Assembly (NCBI GenBank): GCA_913061235.1
Contig: CAJXTB010000031.1
Coordinates: forward strand, 1 to 64,000
DNA: 64,000 bases
Direction: 5' to 3'
From: an uncultured Pseudomonadota bacterium
GTDB taxonomy: Bacteria > Myxococcota_A > UBA796 > GCA-2862545
A program made the translations under genes and the position numbers. The notes beneath the pieces were generated by a model. The model saw only the letters and a program-made list of their open reading frames with translations, was not told where the DNA came from and did not search any database. This document shows, piece by piece, positions 1 to 7,528 of the stretch (within the stretch, counting starts at the first letter, position 1; each line of letters begins with the position of its first letter).

Positions 1-4
1 CTCA

Positions 5-48
5 GGTGGGGAGTTCTAGTTGTCGTCGGTGGGGAGTTCTAATTGTCG
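5..48. repeat. tandem duplication at the kinase stop
   Basis: Two 21-nt copies (5-25 and 28-48, period 23, one mismatch) sit on the C-terminal end of the truncated kinase. On the minus strand each contains cgacaaYtagaactcccc, supplying stops in two frames. A small local duplication could mark the breakpoint that truncated the gene. Confidence 0.7.
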
Positions 49-660
49 TTGGCCAGGCATTCCACGTCGCCAGCCGGGATGCCTCCCAAGAAGTAGTTCC
101 AAGAGCACAAGGCCAAGCGAGAACAGATCAGTCGCTGGCGTTCTGGGTTGACCCAACAGCAATTCGGGCGCAGCGTATACGAGAGTGCCGAGCGATTGCT
201 CCATCGGGTTGGTTGGAACGGCAGGCCCGGAGAGATCAAAATCAATGATGACCGAAGTGCCATCTGGTCGAACCATAATGTTCGCCGGCTTTACATCACC
301 ATGGACCAAGCTGTTCTCATGCAGGGCGAGAAGGCCAGACAGGGCAGAGAAGGCGATAGCCTCCACCATGGAAGGGTCGACGGTTTCATTCTTCAGCTGA
401 GACAGGGGCACGCCATGAACGTGCTCCATGATTAGAACCGCTCCTGTTGGCGTATCGACGAGTTCCCGCACTGCTACCAAGTTTGCGTGATGCATTCCGA
501 GGCGAGCGCGAAACTCCGCACGCAAAATCTGTGAGCCAAATGGGACTTCGGCACGCGGGACCTTTATGGCCACGAGTTCCCGACTTTCGACAGCAGTACC
601 CGAGTACACCCGAGCGAATGCACCTTCCCCTAGGAGAGTACCTAAGCTGTAGCGTTCCAA
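16..660 (-). CDS. Ser/Thr protein kinase, C-terminally truncated
   Basis: Hanks-type kinase of 214 aa. Visible in order: glycine loop GEGAFARVYSG (about 11-21), VAIKV lysine (about 30-34), catalytic loop HGDVKPANIMV (about 120-130, HGD in place of HRD), metal loop DFDLS (DFD in place of DFG), APELL and DLFSLGLVLLELLLG (helix F). The protein ends about 25 residues later, so helices G-I of the C-lobe, normally some 60 further residues, are missing. All three minus-strand frames hit a stop between bases 1 and 41, so one frameshift does not restore it. The stop lies in a 23-bp-period tandem duplication (5-25 and 28-48). Start is TTG behind GGGAAG. No transmembrane or sensor part is seen. Family is clear; activity is doubtful and it may be a pseudogene. 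Confidence 0.75.
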   Translation of the reverse strand: MERYSLGTLLGEGAFARVYSGTAVESRELVAIKVPRAEVPFGSQILRAEFRARLGMHHANLVAVRELVDTPTGAVLIMEHVHGVPLSQLKNETVDPSMVEAIAFSALSGLLALHENSLVHGDVKPANIMVRPDGTSVIIDFDLSGPAVPTNPMEQSLGTLVYAAPELLLGQPRTPATDLFSLGLVLLELLLGRHPGWRRGMPGQRQLELPTDDN

Positions 661-1411
661 GACTGGCTTCCCTGGACTAGAAGTAGTTCACTATCGTGCA
701 ACCTGATTTCCTCGTGCAATGACGGGCTATAGTTTCCATCAACGTACTGTTGCACAACCTCGCCATGATAGTGTCGCGAGGTTGGTGGATTCAAGTGTTT
801 TTTTGTTGCGCCGAAACGGAGTTCGGCGCCATGAGATTGATGCCCCGCCCTACCGGAGTGCGGAACACCGTTCGCGCCTCTTCACGCACATCGCGACGGT
901 CGATAGGTTCGCCAGTATGCAACGCTTCACGGCGCGTTCCGCACTGCGGCAGTCCGGTCTAGGCCAAGCCAAACATCGCAAAACGCCCTCCTGCCCAACG
1001 GGCAAATGTACGCCCAACGCCCAAGCCGAGTGGGCGCACCAGGCCTCACGCTTCCTACAATATGCCTAATTGACAAGTCGCTCTCCTGCATAGAGGCCCA
1101 CACCGTTCGGGTACGCTGTGAGAATATTTCGACCGAAAACTAACGTTTACTCTTATGAGTCATCACGGACATCGTTCAGCACCTCAACATGATTCGCGTG
1201 AATCTGCTGAAGACTTCATCTACCGTATCGGCATAAACCAAGTTCTCTCCTGGGCCAGGAAATTGTGGACACCGTAGCCAACAGGCTTGGTAAATACCTG
1301 TCTAGCATTCCGTACAACAGTCCAGAGATTCAGAACTTAAAACCGTTATACCTACACTATCGTCGATTCTAGTCAGGCACACCACTTGCAGTCTCCCGCG
1401 CTGGAGGCGTC
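661..1411. other. intergenic region, no convincing gene
   Basis: About 750 nt. Open frames here (for example 719-1069 on the plus strand) have no recognisable motif, and their composition does not resemble neighbouring genes. Two inverted repeats are visible: 755-762 with 777-784 (CAACCTCG/CGAGGTTG), followed by a T7 run at 798-804, and 808-815 with 822-829 (GCGCCGAA/TTCGGCGC). Either could be a terminator, but the T run is about 13 nt from the first stem, so neither is assigned. Confidence 0.5.
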
Positions 1412-1657
1412 ATGTACTACATCGTCATCGCAGGAGTCCTAGCGACAGCCACGGTCACCGCCGACTCGGACAGCTCGAGCGTCGTCATTCGTCTTCAAGC
1501 GACCGTGGAAGCGCCGCTAGAAGTCACCGTCCTAAACGACAGCGAGCTCGACGCGCTCGACCAGCCGGCTCCACCCGTTCGTGTCTTTCGGGACCTCAAC
1601 ACAGGTGTTGTACGCACGACGTCTGTTGCGAGTCTCACAAGCCAGGCCCTCCTGTGA
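1412..1657 (+). CDS. small exported protein of unknown function
   Basis: 81 aa. A hydrophobic N-terminus (about residues 1-17) ending in TVTA looks like a Sec signal peptide, leaving a mature part of about 64 aa with the beta-like segment RLQATVEAPLEVTVLN. GGAGG lies 4 nt before the ATG. The stop overlaps the GTG start of the next gene (GTGA), so the two are translated together. The downstream protein has a chaperone-like beta sandwich, so this could be a small surface or pilus-type subunit, but no family is recognised. Confidence 0.6.
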   Translation: MYYIVIAGVLATATVTADSDSSSVVIRLQATVEAPLEVTVLNDSELDALDQPAPPVRVFRDLNTGVVRTTSVASLTSQALL

Positions 1658-2322
1658 TCTGGCTCATCAGCGTGGCGTTCGCGGGCACACTTCAGATACA
1701 TCCCGACCGAGTCTCCCTTCAAATAGGAGACCCTACACCTGGTTTCTTCACCGTGACCAACACCGGGACCGGCCGCGTCAGCGGGTCGGTGGACGTCACT
1801 CCCTTCGACGACAACGTTGCCTGCACTCCCGCAAATATCGAGATTACGCCCCAGTCAATCCGCCTGCTTCCCGGGCACGAACAAGAGATTCAGGTGCGCT
1901 ATTCAGGCCATGTTGGCTGCGTTTCTGCCGCCGGAGTCACGATTGGAAGCACCGAAATCGTGATTCCAATCCTAGTCGGTGACGACGAGTCCATCCCAGT
2001 GGTTTTGAGCGCACTCCCGCTCCAAGCCGAGGGCGTCGTCTTACAGGTGGCGGTGTTGGGCGATGCACCGGTTCAAGCACACTTGGCGCTTGTGCAACAG
2101 GAGATGGAGCTCGCCGCCCGCCTGCCCGATGTGGCGCTCGTGCTGCTGCCTTACGAGTGTACCCGCGTTGAACTCCGCCCCCTCCCGCTCCCCCTGACGT
2201 CAGCGACCGTCATCCAAGGGGTCCTGTCGGCGAACGGCGAGCAACACCACTTCACACAGCGAGTCTCACAGCCCTTGCACTCGGAGTTTGTAGACCACAG
2301 CTCGGCATGTCCAACACATTAG
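1654..2322 (+). CDS. exported beta-sandwich protein, possibly PapD-like
   Basis: 222 aa, GTG start overlapping the upstream TGA. A short hydrophobic leader (MIWLISVAFAG) precedes a segment whose pattern (IHPDRVSLQIGDPTPGFFTV followed by NTGTG) resembles the first strands of Ig-like or periplasmic pilus chaperone domains, where residues 20-60 carry xxLxxG...xVxNxG. Two Cys in the first half could pair. The classical chaperone signature is not clearly present, so the assignment is fold-level only. It forms a two-gene operon with the small exported protein before it. Confidence 0.55.
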   Translation: MIWLISVAFAGTLQIHPDRVSLQIGDPTPGFFTVTNTGTGRVSGSVDVTPFDDNVACTPANIEITPQSIRLLPGHEQEIQVRYSGHVGCVSAAGVTIGSTEIVIPILVGDDESIPVVLSALPLQAEGVVLQVAVLGDAPVQAHLALVQQEMELAARLPDVALVLLPYECTRVELRPLPLPLTSATVIQGVLSANGEQHHFTQRVSQPLHSEFVDHSSACPTH

Positions 2323-2455
2323 GACCTGTGTCCGGACGACTCTGGAGGCCAGCCTAGACTCCGTTTGAGGCGCTTTGATTCGCTGTGATGCACACGCAGA
2401 GCCATGAGGTGGGGCCAGTCGGAACACACCGACTATCGCCTCTCTGGAGTCCTTC

Positions 2456-3010
2456 ATGTCTGCTCAACTCGCAATCGTCCCCGCCGTTTCCAACGACCTC
2501 GGCAGCATTCGCCCAACCCCTGCCCGCTTCGCGATTCCGACGTCTGCCCTGTGCGGCACCTGCGAGCAGATGCACAGCATCGAAGCACTATCTGTGATTC
2601 CAGGCGGATTCGTCTGCACAGCCTGCGATGCAACCGACGAAGCAGACACAGACTTCCGCAGTGCCCAGATTCGGCGCACGTTCCTGGGACCAGCCGTCAC
2701 AGCTGCCGCAACGCTGGGCACCACAACGGTCGCCATTGTCACCGCTGCTCTCGGAAGTAGCTGGCTGAGCGGTCCCTCATTCGCCGTGTTCATGGCCTAT
2801 GTCGGTGTGTTTGCCGTTGGGTTCTTCTTGTTGGCCAGCGGATTGTTCTCGGGCCTGCAGACTCGCCGTCTGGCATCCGGGCCCATCGCCGTCAGCTCAA
2901 CACTCACCCGGGTTTTGTACGGTAGCCACGCCATGACCAGCCTCACCGGTGCCGCCCTCATCCTCGTCGCCACCATTCTTGCCGGCTTGGGAGTCATGAG
3001 CGTTCTGTAG
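2456..3010 (+). CDS. zinc-ribbon membrane protein
   Basis: 184 aa. Residues 33-57 hold two CxxC pairs (CGTC and CTAC), a rubredoxin/zinc-ribbon knuckle. Three hydrophobic segments follow at about 75-100, 110-135 and 160-184, so the ribbon would sit at the membrane face. No catalytic motif is seen. It stands alone: the exported pair ends 133 nt upstream and the next lipoprotein starts 83 nt downstream. Function unknown. Confidence 0.65.
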   Translation: MSAQLAIVPAVSNDLGSIRPTPARFAIPTSALCGTCEQMHSIEALSVIPGGFVCTACDATDEADTDFRSAQIRRTFLGPAVTAAATLGTTTVAIVTAALGSSWLSGPSFAVFMAYVGVFAVGFFLLASGLFSGLQTRRLASGPIAVSSTLTRVLYGSHAMTSLTGAALILVATILAGLGVMSVL

Positions 3011-3092
3011 TCGCCAACCTTTCCCGTTCTTACAAAGATAAGCAAAAACCACTTCTATGGGTGATACACGCGCATCTTTTGGAGACTCACTG

Positions 3093-4640
3093 ATGACGCT
3101 TCTCAGTCGCACCGCCGTACTGTCCGCCCTTGTCCTGACCGTTGCTTGCACCGGTTCCGGCGACGAACCCGACACAGGCAGTGATACCGAAGGCCCGGGT
3201 GAATCTGCGTTCCTGACCAGCGTGTTCCCAGCAGACGGCGCTGCGGATGTGTGGGTCGATTCTGCCATTGAGGTCACGTTCACAACAGCAGTGACCGCCG
3301 GAGAGCAGGCGATTGCACTGCGTCGACAGGGAAACAGCATTCGAGTTCCAGTCGTCGTGGAATGGTCCAACGAAGGCACGATACTCATTGCCACGCCCGA
3401 ATCTCCACTGCTGTTCGACGCCCAGTACACCGTCGAAATTGACGACTCCGTTCAGAGCGACAACCCAGCTGGCGACGACTTCGGCCTCGGCTGGACCTTC
3501 TTCACCGAGGCAGCACCCGCCCCCCTCTTGACGTCCAGCTTTCCAAGCGACCAGAGCGAAGGTAATTCGGTCTTTATCGAGGTCACCGCGACCTTCGATA
3601 CACCGCTAGATCCAGTGACCGTCACCCCCGAATCCGCCCTGCTGGAAGACGCCATCAGTGGCGAACAAGTCTACGTAGACCTGTCAGTGTCCGGCGACAC
3701 CATCACGATGTCGCCGTCATCTCCCCTGAACCCTGACACCCTGTACACCATGGTCTTCACCACGGTTATCGAAGATACGTCGGGCAATGCCTTGGAACAG
3801 GACGTTGAGGTCAGCTTTGGCACTGTCGCACCGCTAGAACTGGCGGCAGTGAGCCCTGCAAACGGCACTACAAACGTTCGCATCGACCAGTCAGTCGTGT
3901 TGACCTTCAATCAAGACATCGACGCATCACTCATCACCAACGAGAGCCTGGTCGTCCAAGTCAACGGCTTGTACCAAAACAATTGGTACCCCGACATGCC
4001 AGGCTCGGTTTCGGTCTCGGGCAACACGCTTACCTTTGAGCCCGCCGGGGGGACATGGCAAGAGTTCGAGACCAACCACATCGTACAGATCGACTACCAG
4101 ACAGTTCGCGGTGTCAATGGAGAGCCCTTCCAAGGGCAATCACAGCGCTTCACGACCGAGATGGTCTCCCAGGATTGGACCTACCATCTGTTCACCGTAG
4201 GCTCCGGGCGAACCCACTTCCTACAGACCTATTCGGGACCACAGACGCTGTTCATGGGCACCGGCGACACCAGCTCATCGCGCTGGAGCTTCTCCCCCCG
4301 CGGCGGTAGCACCTACGCCATGCGCACCGACTACGGTGGTGCTGACCTGTGGCTCGAAGGCTCCGACGGTATCGACCTCTCCGCCATGCAAACGGGAGGG
4401 AACTTCACTGGACAGACATGGCGATTCGCAAGCTACGGCGGCCACCCGTCGGGCTGGAACCAACAAGGGTTCGAGAGCTCAAGCCTGTACTACATGGAGA
4501 CAGTGTTCCAAGGCGATGACCGCGCGTTGACCATGTTCCTACCCGTCGGCAACCCCAACCGTGAGGGTCGCATGGGCGACCAAACAGGCAGCATCCACAG
4601 CCTGTTTTGGTTGAAGCGCAAAGACCCAAGCCCGTTTTAG
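3093..4640 (+). CDS. lipoprotein with bacterial Ig-like (Big_5) domains
   Basis: 515 aa from the ATG at 3093, chosen because GGAG lies 9 nt upstream and the lipobox LTVAC follows directly; an earlier ATG at 3057 adds 12 polar residues. After the lipid-anchored Cys there are three copies of a Big_5/SbsA-like Ig domain, each opening with a PxDGxxxV or PANGTTNV turn and a xVxFxxxx strand (about residues 30-130, 140-250 and 255-360). The last 160 residues are Ser/Gly/Trp-rich with no recognised fold. Probably outer-membrane or surface anchored. It is convergent with the MBL-fold gene, 18 nt away. Confidence 0.75.
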   Translation: MTLLSRTAVLSALVLTVACTGSGDEPDTGSDTEGPGESAFLTSVFPADGAADVWVDSAIEVTFTTAVTAGEQAIALRRQGNSIRVPVVVEWSNEGTILIATPESPLLFDAQYTVEIDDSVQSDNPAGDDFGLGWTFFTEAAPAPLLTSSFPSDQSEGNSVFIEVTATFDTPLDPVTVTPESALLEDAISGEQVYVDLSVSGDTITMSPSSPLNPDTLYTMVFTTVIEDTSGNALEQDVEVSFGTVAPLELAAVSPANGTTNVRIDQSVVLTFNQDIDASLITNESLVVQVNGLYQNNWYPDMPGSVSVSGNTLTFEPAGGTWQEFETNHIVQIDYQTVRGVNGEPFQGQSQRFTTEMVSQDWTYHLFTVGSGRTHFLQTYSGPQTLFMGTGDTSSSRWSFSPRGGSTYAMRTDYGGADLWLEGSDGIDLSAMQTGGNFTGQTWRFASYGGHPSGWNQQGFESSSLYYMETVFQGDDRALTMFLPVGNPNREGRMGDQTGSIHSLFWLKRKDPSPF

Positions 4641-4658
4641 GATTTCGGGGCCGGTGAG

Positions 4659-6014
4659 CTAAGAAACGACGAACGAATCGCCAAACTCGGGAATCGTTGC
4701 GTCCCATCCACGTTCTTCCAGAAGCCGGTCTGCCATGGCCTGTAGACCGGTGGGTCGACCGTGCACCAAGAAGGTCTGTCGCGGCTTTCCAGTCTCGGAC
4801 AGCCACTGCATCAGCTCCTCCGCATCTGCGTGTGCAGACAGTGATGTGATGCGCGTGACCTCGCACTCAACACGGATATCCAGCCCAAAAATCTTGACCG
4901 TTGGGGACCCGTTCTCCAACGCTTCACCACGTGTACCAGCGGCTTGAAAGCCGACCAACAAGACCGTGTCCTTGCGATTGGGCAGGGCGCGACGCAGGTG
5001 GTGCAAGACGCGACCACCCGACGCCATACCGCTTGCCGACACGACAATCTTCGGACCAGGACGTGCCGTGAGTGCCTTTGACTCTTCGGGTGTGGGGGTG
5101 AACTGCACAAGGTCGCGAATACGGCAGACGGCTTCGTGGCTCAGGCGGTGGGCACCGGGAGACTTGAACAGCACATCGGTGGTGTGAATCGCCATTGGAC
5201 TGTCCAAAAACACCGGGATGTCCGGCAAGCGGCCCGCTCGCTTCAGCTCCGCGAGCAGATGCAGGATGATCTGTGTACGACCGACAGCAAACGCCGGAAT
5301 CACAAGAGTCCCACCGCGTTCCATGGTTCGAAGTACCGCTGTCAGCAGCTCCTCGGCTGGGTCCTCATCACCGTGCAGACGGTCTCCGTAGGTGCACTCC
5401 ATCACCAAAACATCAGCATTTCCAGCCTTTTCAGGTGCAAGGTGGACCGGGTCGCTCTTGCGGCCAACGTCTCCACTGAACAACACGGAGTTGTCGTTCT
5501 CTTCAAACCGGATGCTGGAGGCGCCAAGAATATGGCCCGCATTCTGGTACGTAGCCGTCAGTCCTTTGCCAAGGTCAATTGCGACGTGCTCCGGCATGGG
5601 CTGGAGCCGCCCGAGCACGGCGTCCGAATCCGCTGCGGTGTACAGCGGGAGCGCCGGATTGTGCTTGGTCAGACCTTCCTTGTTTCGGTACCGCGCTTCC
5701 TCTTCTTGAAGGTGCGCGGCGTCAGGCAGCAAGATGCGCAGCAGGTCTGCACTTCCTTCGGTGCAGAAGATGGGCCCCTTGAAGCCATCTCGCACGAGTA
5801 CCGGCAGCATTCCAGAGTGGTCGATGTGCGCGTGTGTGAGAACCACCGCGTCAACAGAGGCTGGTTTTACAGGAAACGCAGCCCAGTTTCGCAAGCGCAG
5901 CTTCCTGAGCCCCTGATACAGGCCACAGTCGACCAAGATACGAAGGCCCTGATGCTCGACCAGGAAGCGTGAGCCTGTGACAGTGCCAGTCGCTCCAAAG
6001 AACGTGATGCGCAT
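4659..6014 (-). CDS. MBL-fold/beta-CASP metallohydrolase (RNA-processing type)
   Basis: 451 aa. The N-terminus MRITFFGATGTVTGSRFLV is typical of the Ysh1/CPSF-73-like bacterial family. The zinc motif HAHIDHSG is at about residues 54-61, followed by FSGDVG. The beta-CASP part carries an SASGM motif, and a C-terminal SAHAD and VHG complete the metal sites. Members are predicted nucleases acting on RNA. I start at 6014 because the upstream extension of 31 codons lacks the fold's first strand. A 76-aa gene lies 62 nt upstream in the same direction and may be cotranscribed. Substrate unknown. Confidence 0.88.
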   Translation of the reverse strand: MRITFFGATGTVTGSRFLVEHQGLRILVDCGLYQGLRKLRLRNWAAFPVKPASVDAVVLTHAHIDHSGMLPVLVRDGFKGPIFCTEGSADLLRILLPDAAHLQEEEARYRNKEGLTKHNPALPLYTAADSDAVLGRLQPMPEHVAIDLGKGLTATYQNAGHILGASSIRFEENDNSVLFSGDVGRKSDPVHLAPEKAGNADVLVMECTYGDRLHGDEDPAEELLTAVLRTMERGGTLVIPAFAVGRTQIILHLLAELKRAGRLPDIPVFLDSPMAIHTTDVLFKSPGAHRLSHEAVCRIRDLVQFTPTPEESKALTARPGPKIVVSASGMASGGRVLHHLRRALPNRKDTVLLVGFQAAGTRGEALENGSPTVKIFGLDIRVECEVTRITSLSAHADAEELMQWLSETGKPRQTFLVHGRPTGLQAMADRLLEERGWDATIPEFGDSFVVS

Positions 6015-6076
6015 GCGCGAAACCTCAAGTTGGGAAATGTGCGGAGCGAGGCTCCGTGGCTGTGGGCCAAGTAGGT

Positions 6077-6307
6077 CTAGGGCTTCGTGGCGCTGGTCTG
6101 AATCCACGGCGGGCCTTCGCCATCCACGACACGCACATCCACGGTGTCAACCCCAATATCGCACAGCATCTCGTCGATCTGTTTGCGCCATTCCCGCACT
6201 TCCTTGCCCTCGGGCAGCGCGACGAACAGGCCGTCAAGCCAGTCGCGTTGAGTCTTCATCAACGCAAGGACCTCGCGTCGGAGGGAATCGATGGGTTTCG
6301 GGCTCAT
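6077..6307 (-). CDS. small conserved-looking hypothetical protein
   Basis: 76 aa, charged and helical (LRREVLALMKTQRDWLDGL...), ending in a short beta-like segment (VDTVDVRVVDGEGPPW). Of two ATGs 6 nt apart, the second (6307) fits the GGAG best (6-nt spacing); the first abuts it. That GGAG forms the 3' arm of a 10-bp perfect inverted repeat, so translation is probably limited by RNA structure. It precedes the MBL/beta-CASP gene by 62 nt on the same strand, so a shared transcript is likely. No family recognised. Confidence 0.6.
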   Translation of the reverse strand: MSPKPIDSLRREVLALMKTQRDWLDGLFVALPEGKEVREWRKQIDEMLCDIGVDTVDVRVVDGEGPPWIQTSATKP

Positions 6308-6313
6308 GGTCAT

Positions 6314-6342
6314 CTCCTGCAGTGCCAAACACACTGCAGGAG
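6314..6342 (-). promoter_or_regulatory. hairpin sequestering a ribosome binding site
   Basis: Perfect 10-bp arms ctcctgcagt (6314-6323) and actgcaggag (6333-6342) with a 9-nt loop. In the minus-strand transcript the 3' arm ends in GGAG, 6 nt before the start codon of the 76-aa gene, so folding would hide the Shine-Dalgarno sequence. This could be a translational switch (RNA thermometer-like or protein-bound). The fold is inferred from sequence; the repeat itself is plain. Confidence 0.6.
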
Positions 6343-6584
6343 GCGTGCCAGTTCTAGACAACGCTGCTGGGTCGTTGTGCACGCAAACGATGGGGGAAAT
6401 GCCACATACCTGTGCGAAATACCCCCACAGCTAGGCTGCGAAGTCGCCTGGGGGTCACCTCTCAATCACCCCACAAATGGACACACCGGTAACCAAATCG
6501 CACGCCCCCCATACCGACGGATAGCTCGGTCAAACGCACGAGCGCCCCGAATACCTGGCAAAATAACTGCCTATTGGAGCCATC

Positions 6585-6905
6585 ATGTCCCTTTCTGATT
6601 CCTTGCTGAAGTCCGCCCTGATTGGGTTGACCGCAGGCACCGTCATGGCCTGCGGCCCCAAGAACGCCGCGCCAGCACCGGCTGCCGCAGCGGTCCACGA
6701 AGAACAGGCAGCCAGCGAGCCTATGGCCGACGAGACCATGCCTGCCAGCATGGAAGGCGGCGAGCAGGAAGCAGCGATTCCAGCGCACGCCTGCAAGGGC
6801 ATGAACGAGTGCTCCGGTCAGGGCGGCTGCGGCGTAGAAGGACAAAATGAGTGCCGTGGTCTCAACCCATGCGCCGGCAAGGGCGGCTGTAGCACCGAGT
6901 CGTAA
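6585..6905 (+). CDS. Cys-rich lipoprotein, bufferin-like tail
   Basis: 106 aa. A hydrophobic leader ends in the lipobox TVMAC (Cys23), followed by an Ala/Glu/Pro linker and then a compact Cys-rich tail at about 69-103. The tail holds two related units of the form CxGxNxCxGxGGC (CKGMNECSGQGGC and CRGLNPCAGKGGC). This pattern resembles small exported metal-buffering precursors (bufferin-type, BufA) modified by MNIO/DUF692 enzymes, though those normally have Sec signals. No DUF692 or DUF2063 partner is seen in the window. Possible role: copper or other thiophilic metal buffering in the envelope. The Cys motif is certain; the family link is inference. Confidence 0.7.
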   Translation: MSLSDSLLKSALIGLTAGTVMACGPKNAAPAPAAAAVHEEQAASEPMADETMPASMEGGEQEAAIPAHACKGMNECSGQGGCGVEGQNECRGLNPCAGKGGCSTES

Positions 6906-6944
6906 TCCCCTTGGGTTAGACTTCGCGAAACCTGTGGAGCGCAC

Positions 6945-7364
6945 ATGATTCCCGAGTCTCATCACGGCGATTGGTCTGGCGAAAACACCCTATGGATGGA
7001 GCCTGATAAACCCAAGCATCTGTCTGCAGGCCGGCTTGTCGCCACCGCCGACAACCTCGTCATTCACTGGCAGTTCAAGGGCGTGGACAAGCTCGGCACC
7101 ATGAAGTTTGGTGGTCCGCAGGGCAGCGTTCGCGTGGCCTGGACCGACACGTTCCATGCGGAAGAAGGACAGGTGATGCACGGTCCGATGAAAGACGGCC
7201 TACTCACCGCCTACGGCAGCTACAGCGATGGCCAAGGTGGGTTCTGGGGCTGGACCATCGAGCTGGACTTCCGCAATCCTGACGCATTGGCGTTGCGCAT
7301 GTTCAACGTGCCGCCTGGACGTGGGCCGCAGATTGCAGTGTCTCTGGTCGGAACGCGGGCGTAA
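6945..7364 (+). CDS. cytosolic beta-barrel-like protein, possibly DUF1579-like
   Basis: 139 aa, no signal peptide. HGDWSGENTLWMEP at the N-terminus, followed by alternating hydrophobic strands with Gly turns, recalls the DUF1579/lipocalin-like layout (GxWxGexxxxxxP). No catalytic residues can be named. GGAG lies upstream of the ATG, and the gene begins 39 nt after the Cys-rich lipoprotein on the same strand, so they may be an operon. Convergent with the dikinase-like gene. Confidence 0.6.
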   Translation: MIPESHHGDWSGENTLWMEPDKPKHLSAGRLVATADNLVIHWQFKGVDKLGTMKFGGPQGSVRVAWTDTFHAEEGQVMHGPMKDGLLTAYGSYSDGQGGFWGWTIELDFRNPDALALRMFNVPPGRGPQIAVSLVGTRA

Positions 7365-7396
7365 GAACACGGCTGGGAGACCACCAGGGTCTCGGT

Positions 7397-7425
7397 CGTC
7401 CAGCGGTTGCAGGTGCAACCGGTGC
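7397..7425. terminator. inverted repeat between convergent genes
   Basis: CGGTTGCA and TGCAACCG face each other across two bases in the gap between the genes ending at 7364 and 7529. It lacks a T run, so intrinsic termination is uncertain. A similar ttgcaggtgcaa core recurs near 21738. Confidence 0.3.
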
Positions 7426-7528
7426 CTCCGGAGTCGTCCGGGTGACGTCAAGGGCACCGGACCACATGCCGGGCTTCAGCGTGTGGCTCTAGGACCGCAG
7501 CGGCACGCTCATCTACCCAGAGGAGCGA

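Noticed and set aside
719-1069. 116-aa plus-strand open frame
   Set aside because: No motif, unusual composition, no ribosome binding site of note.
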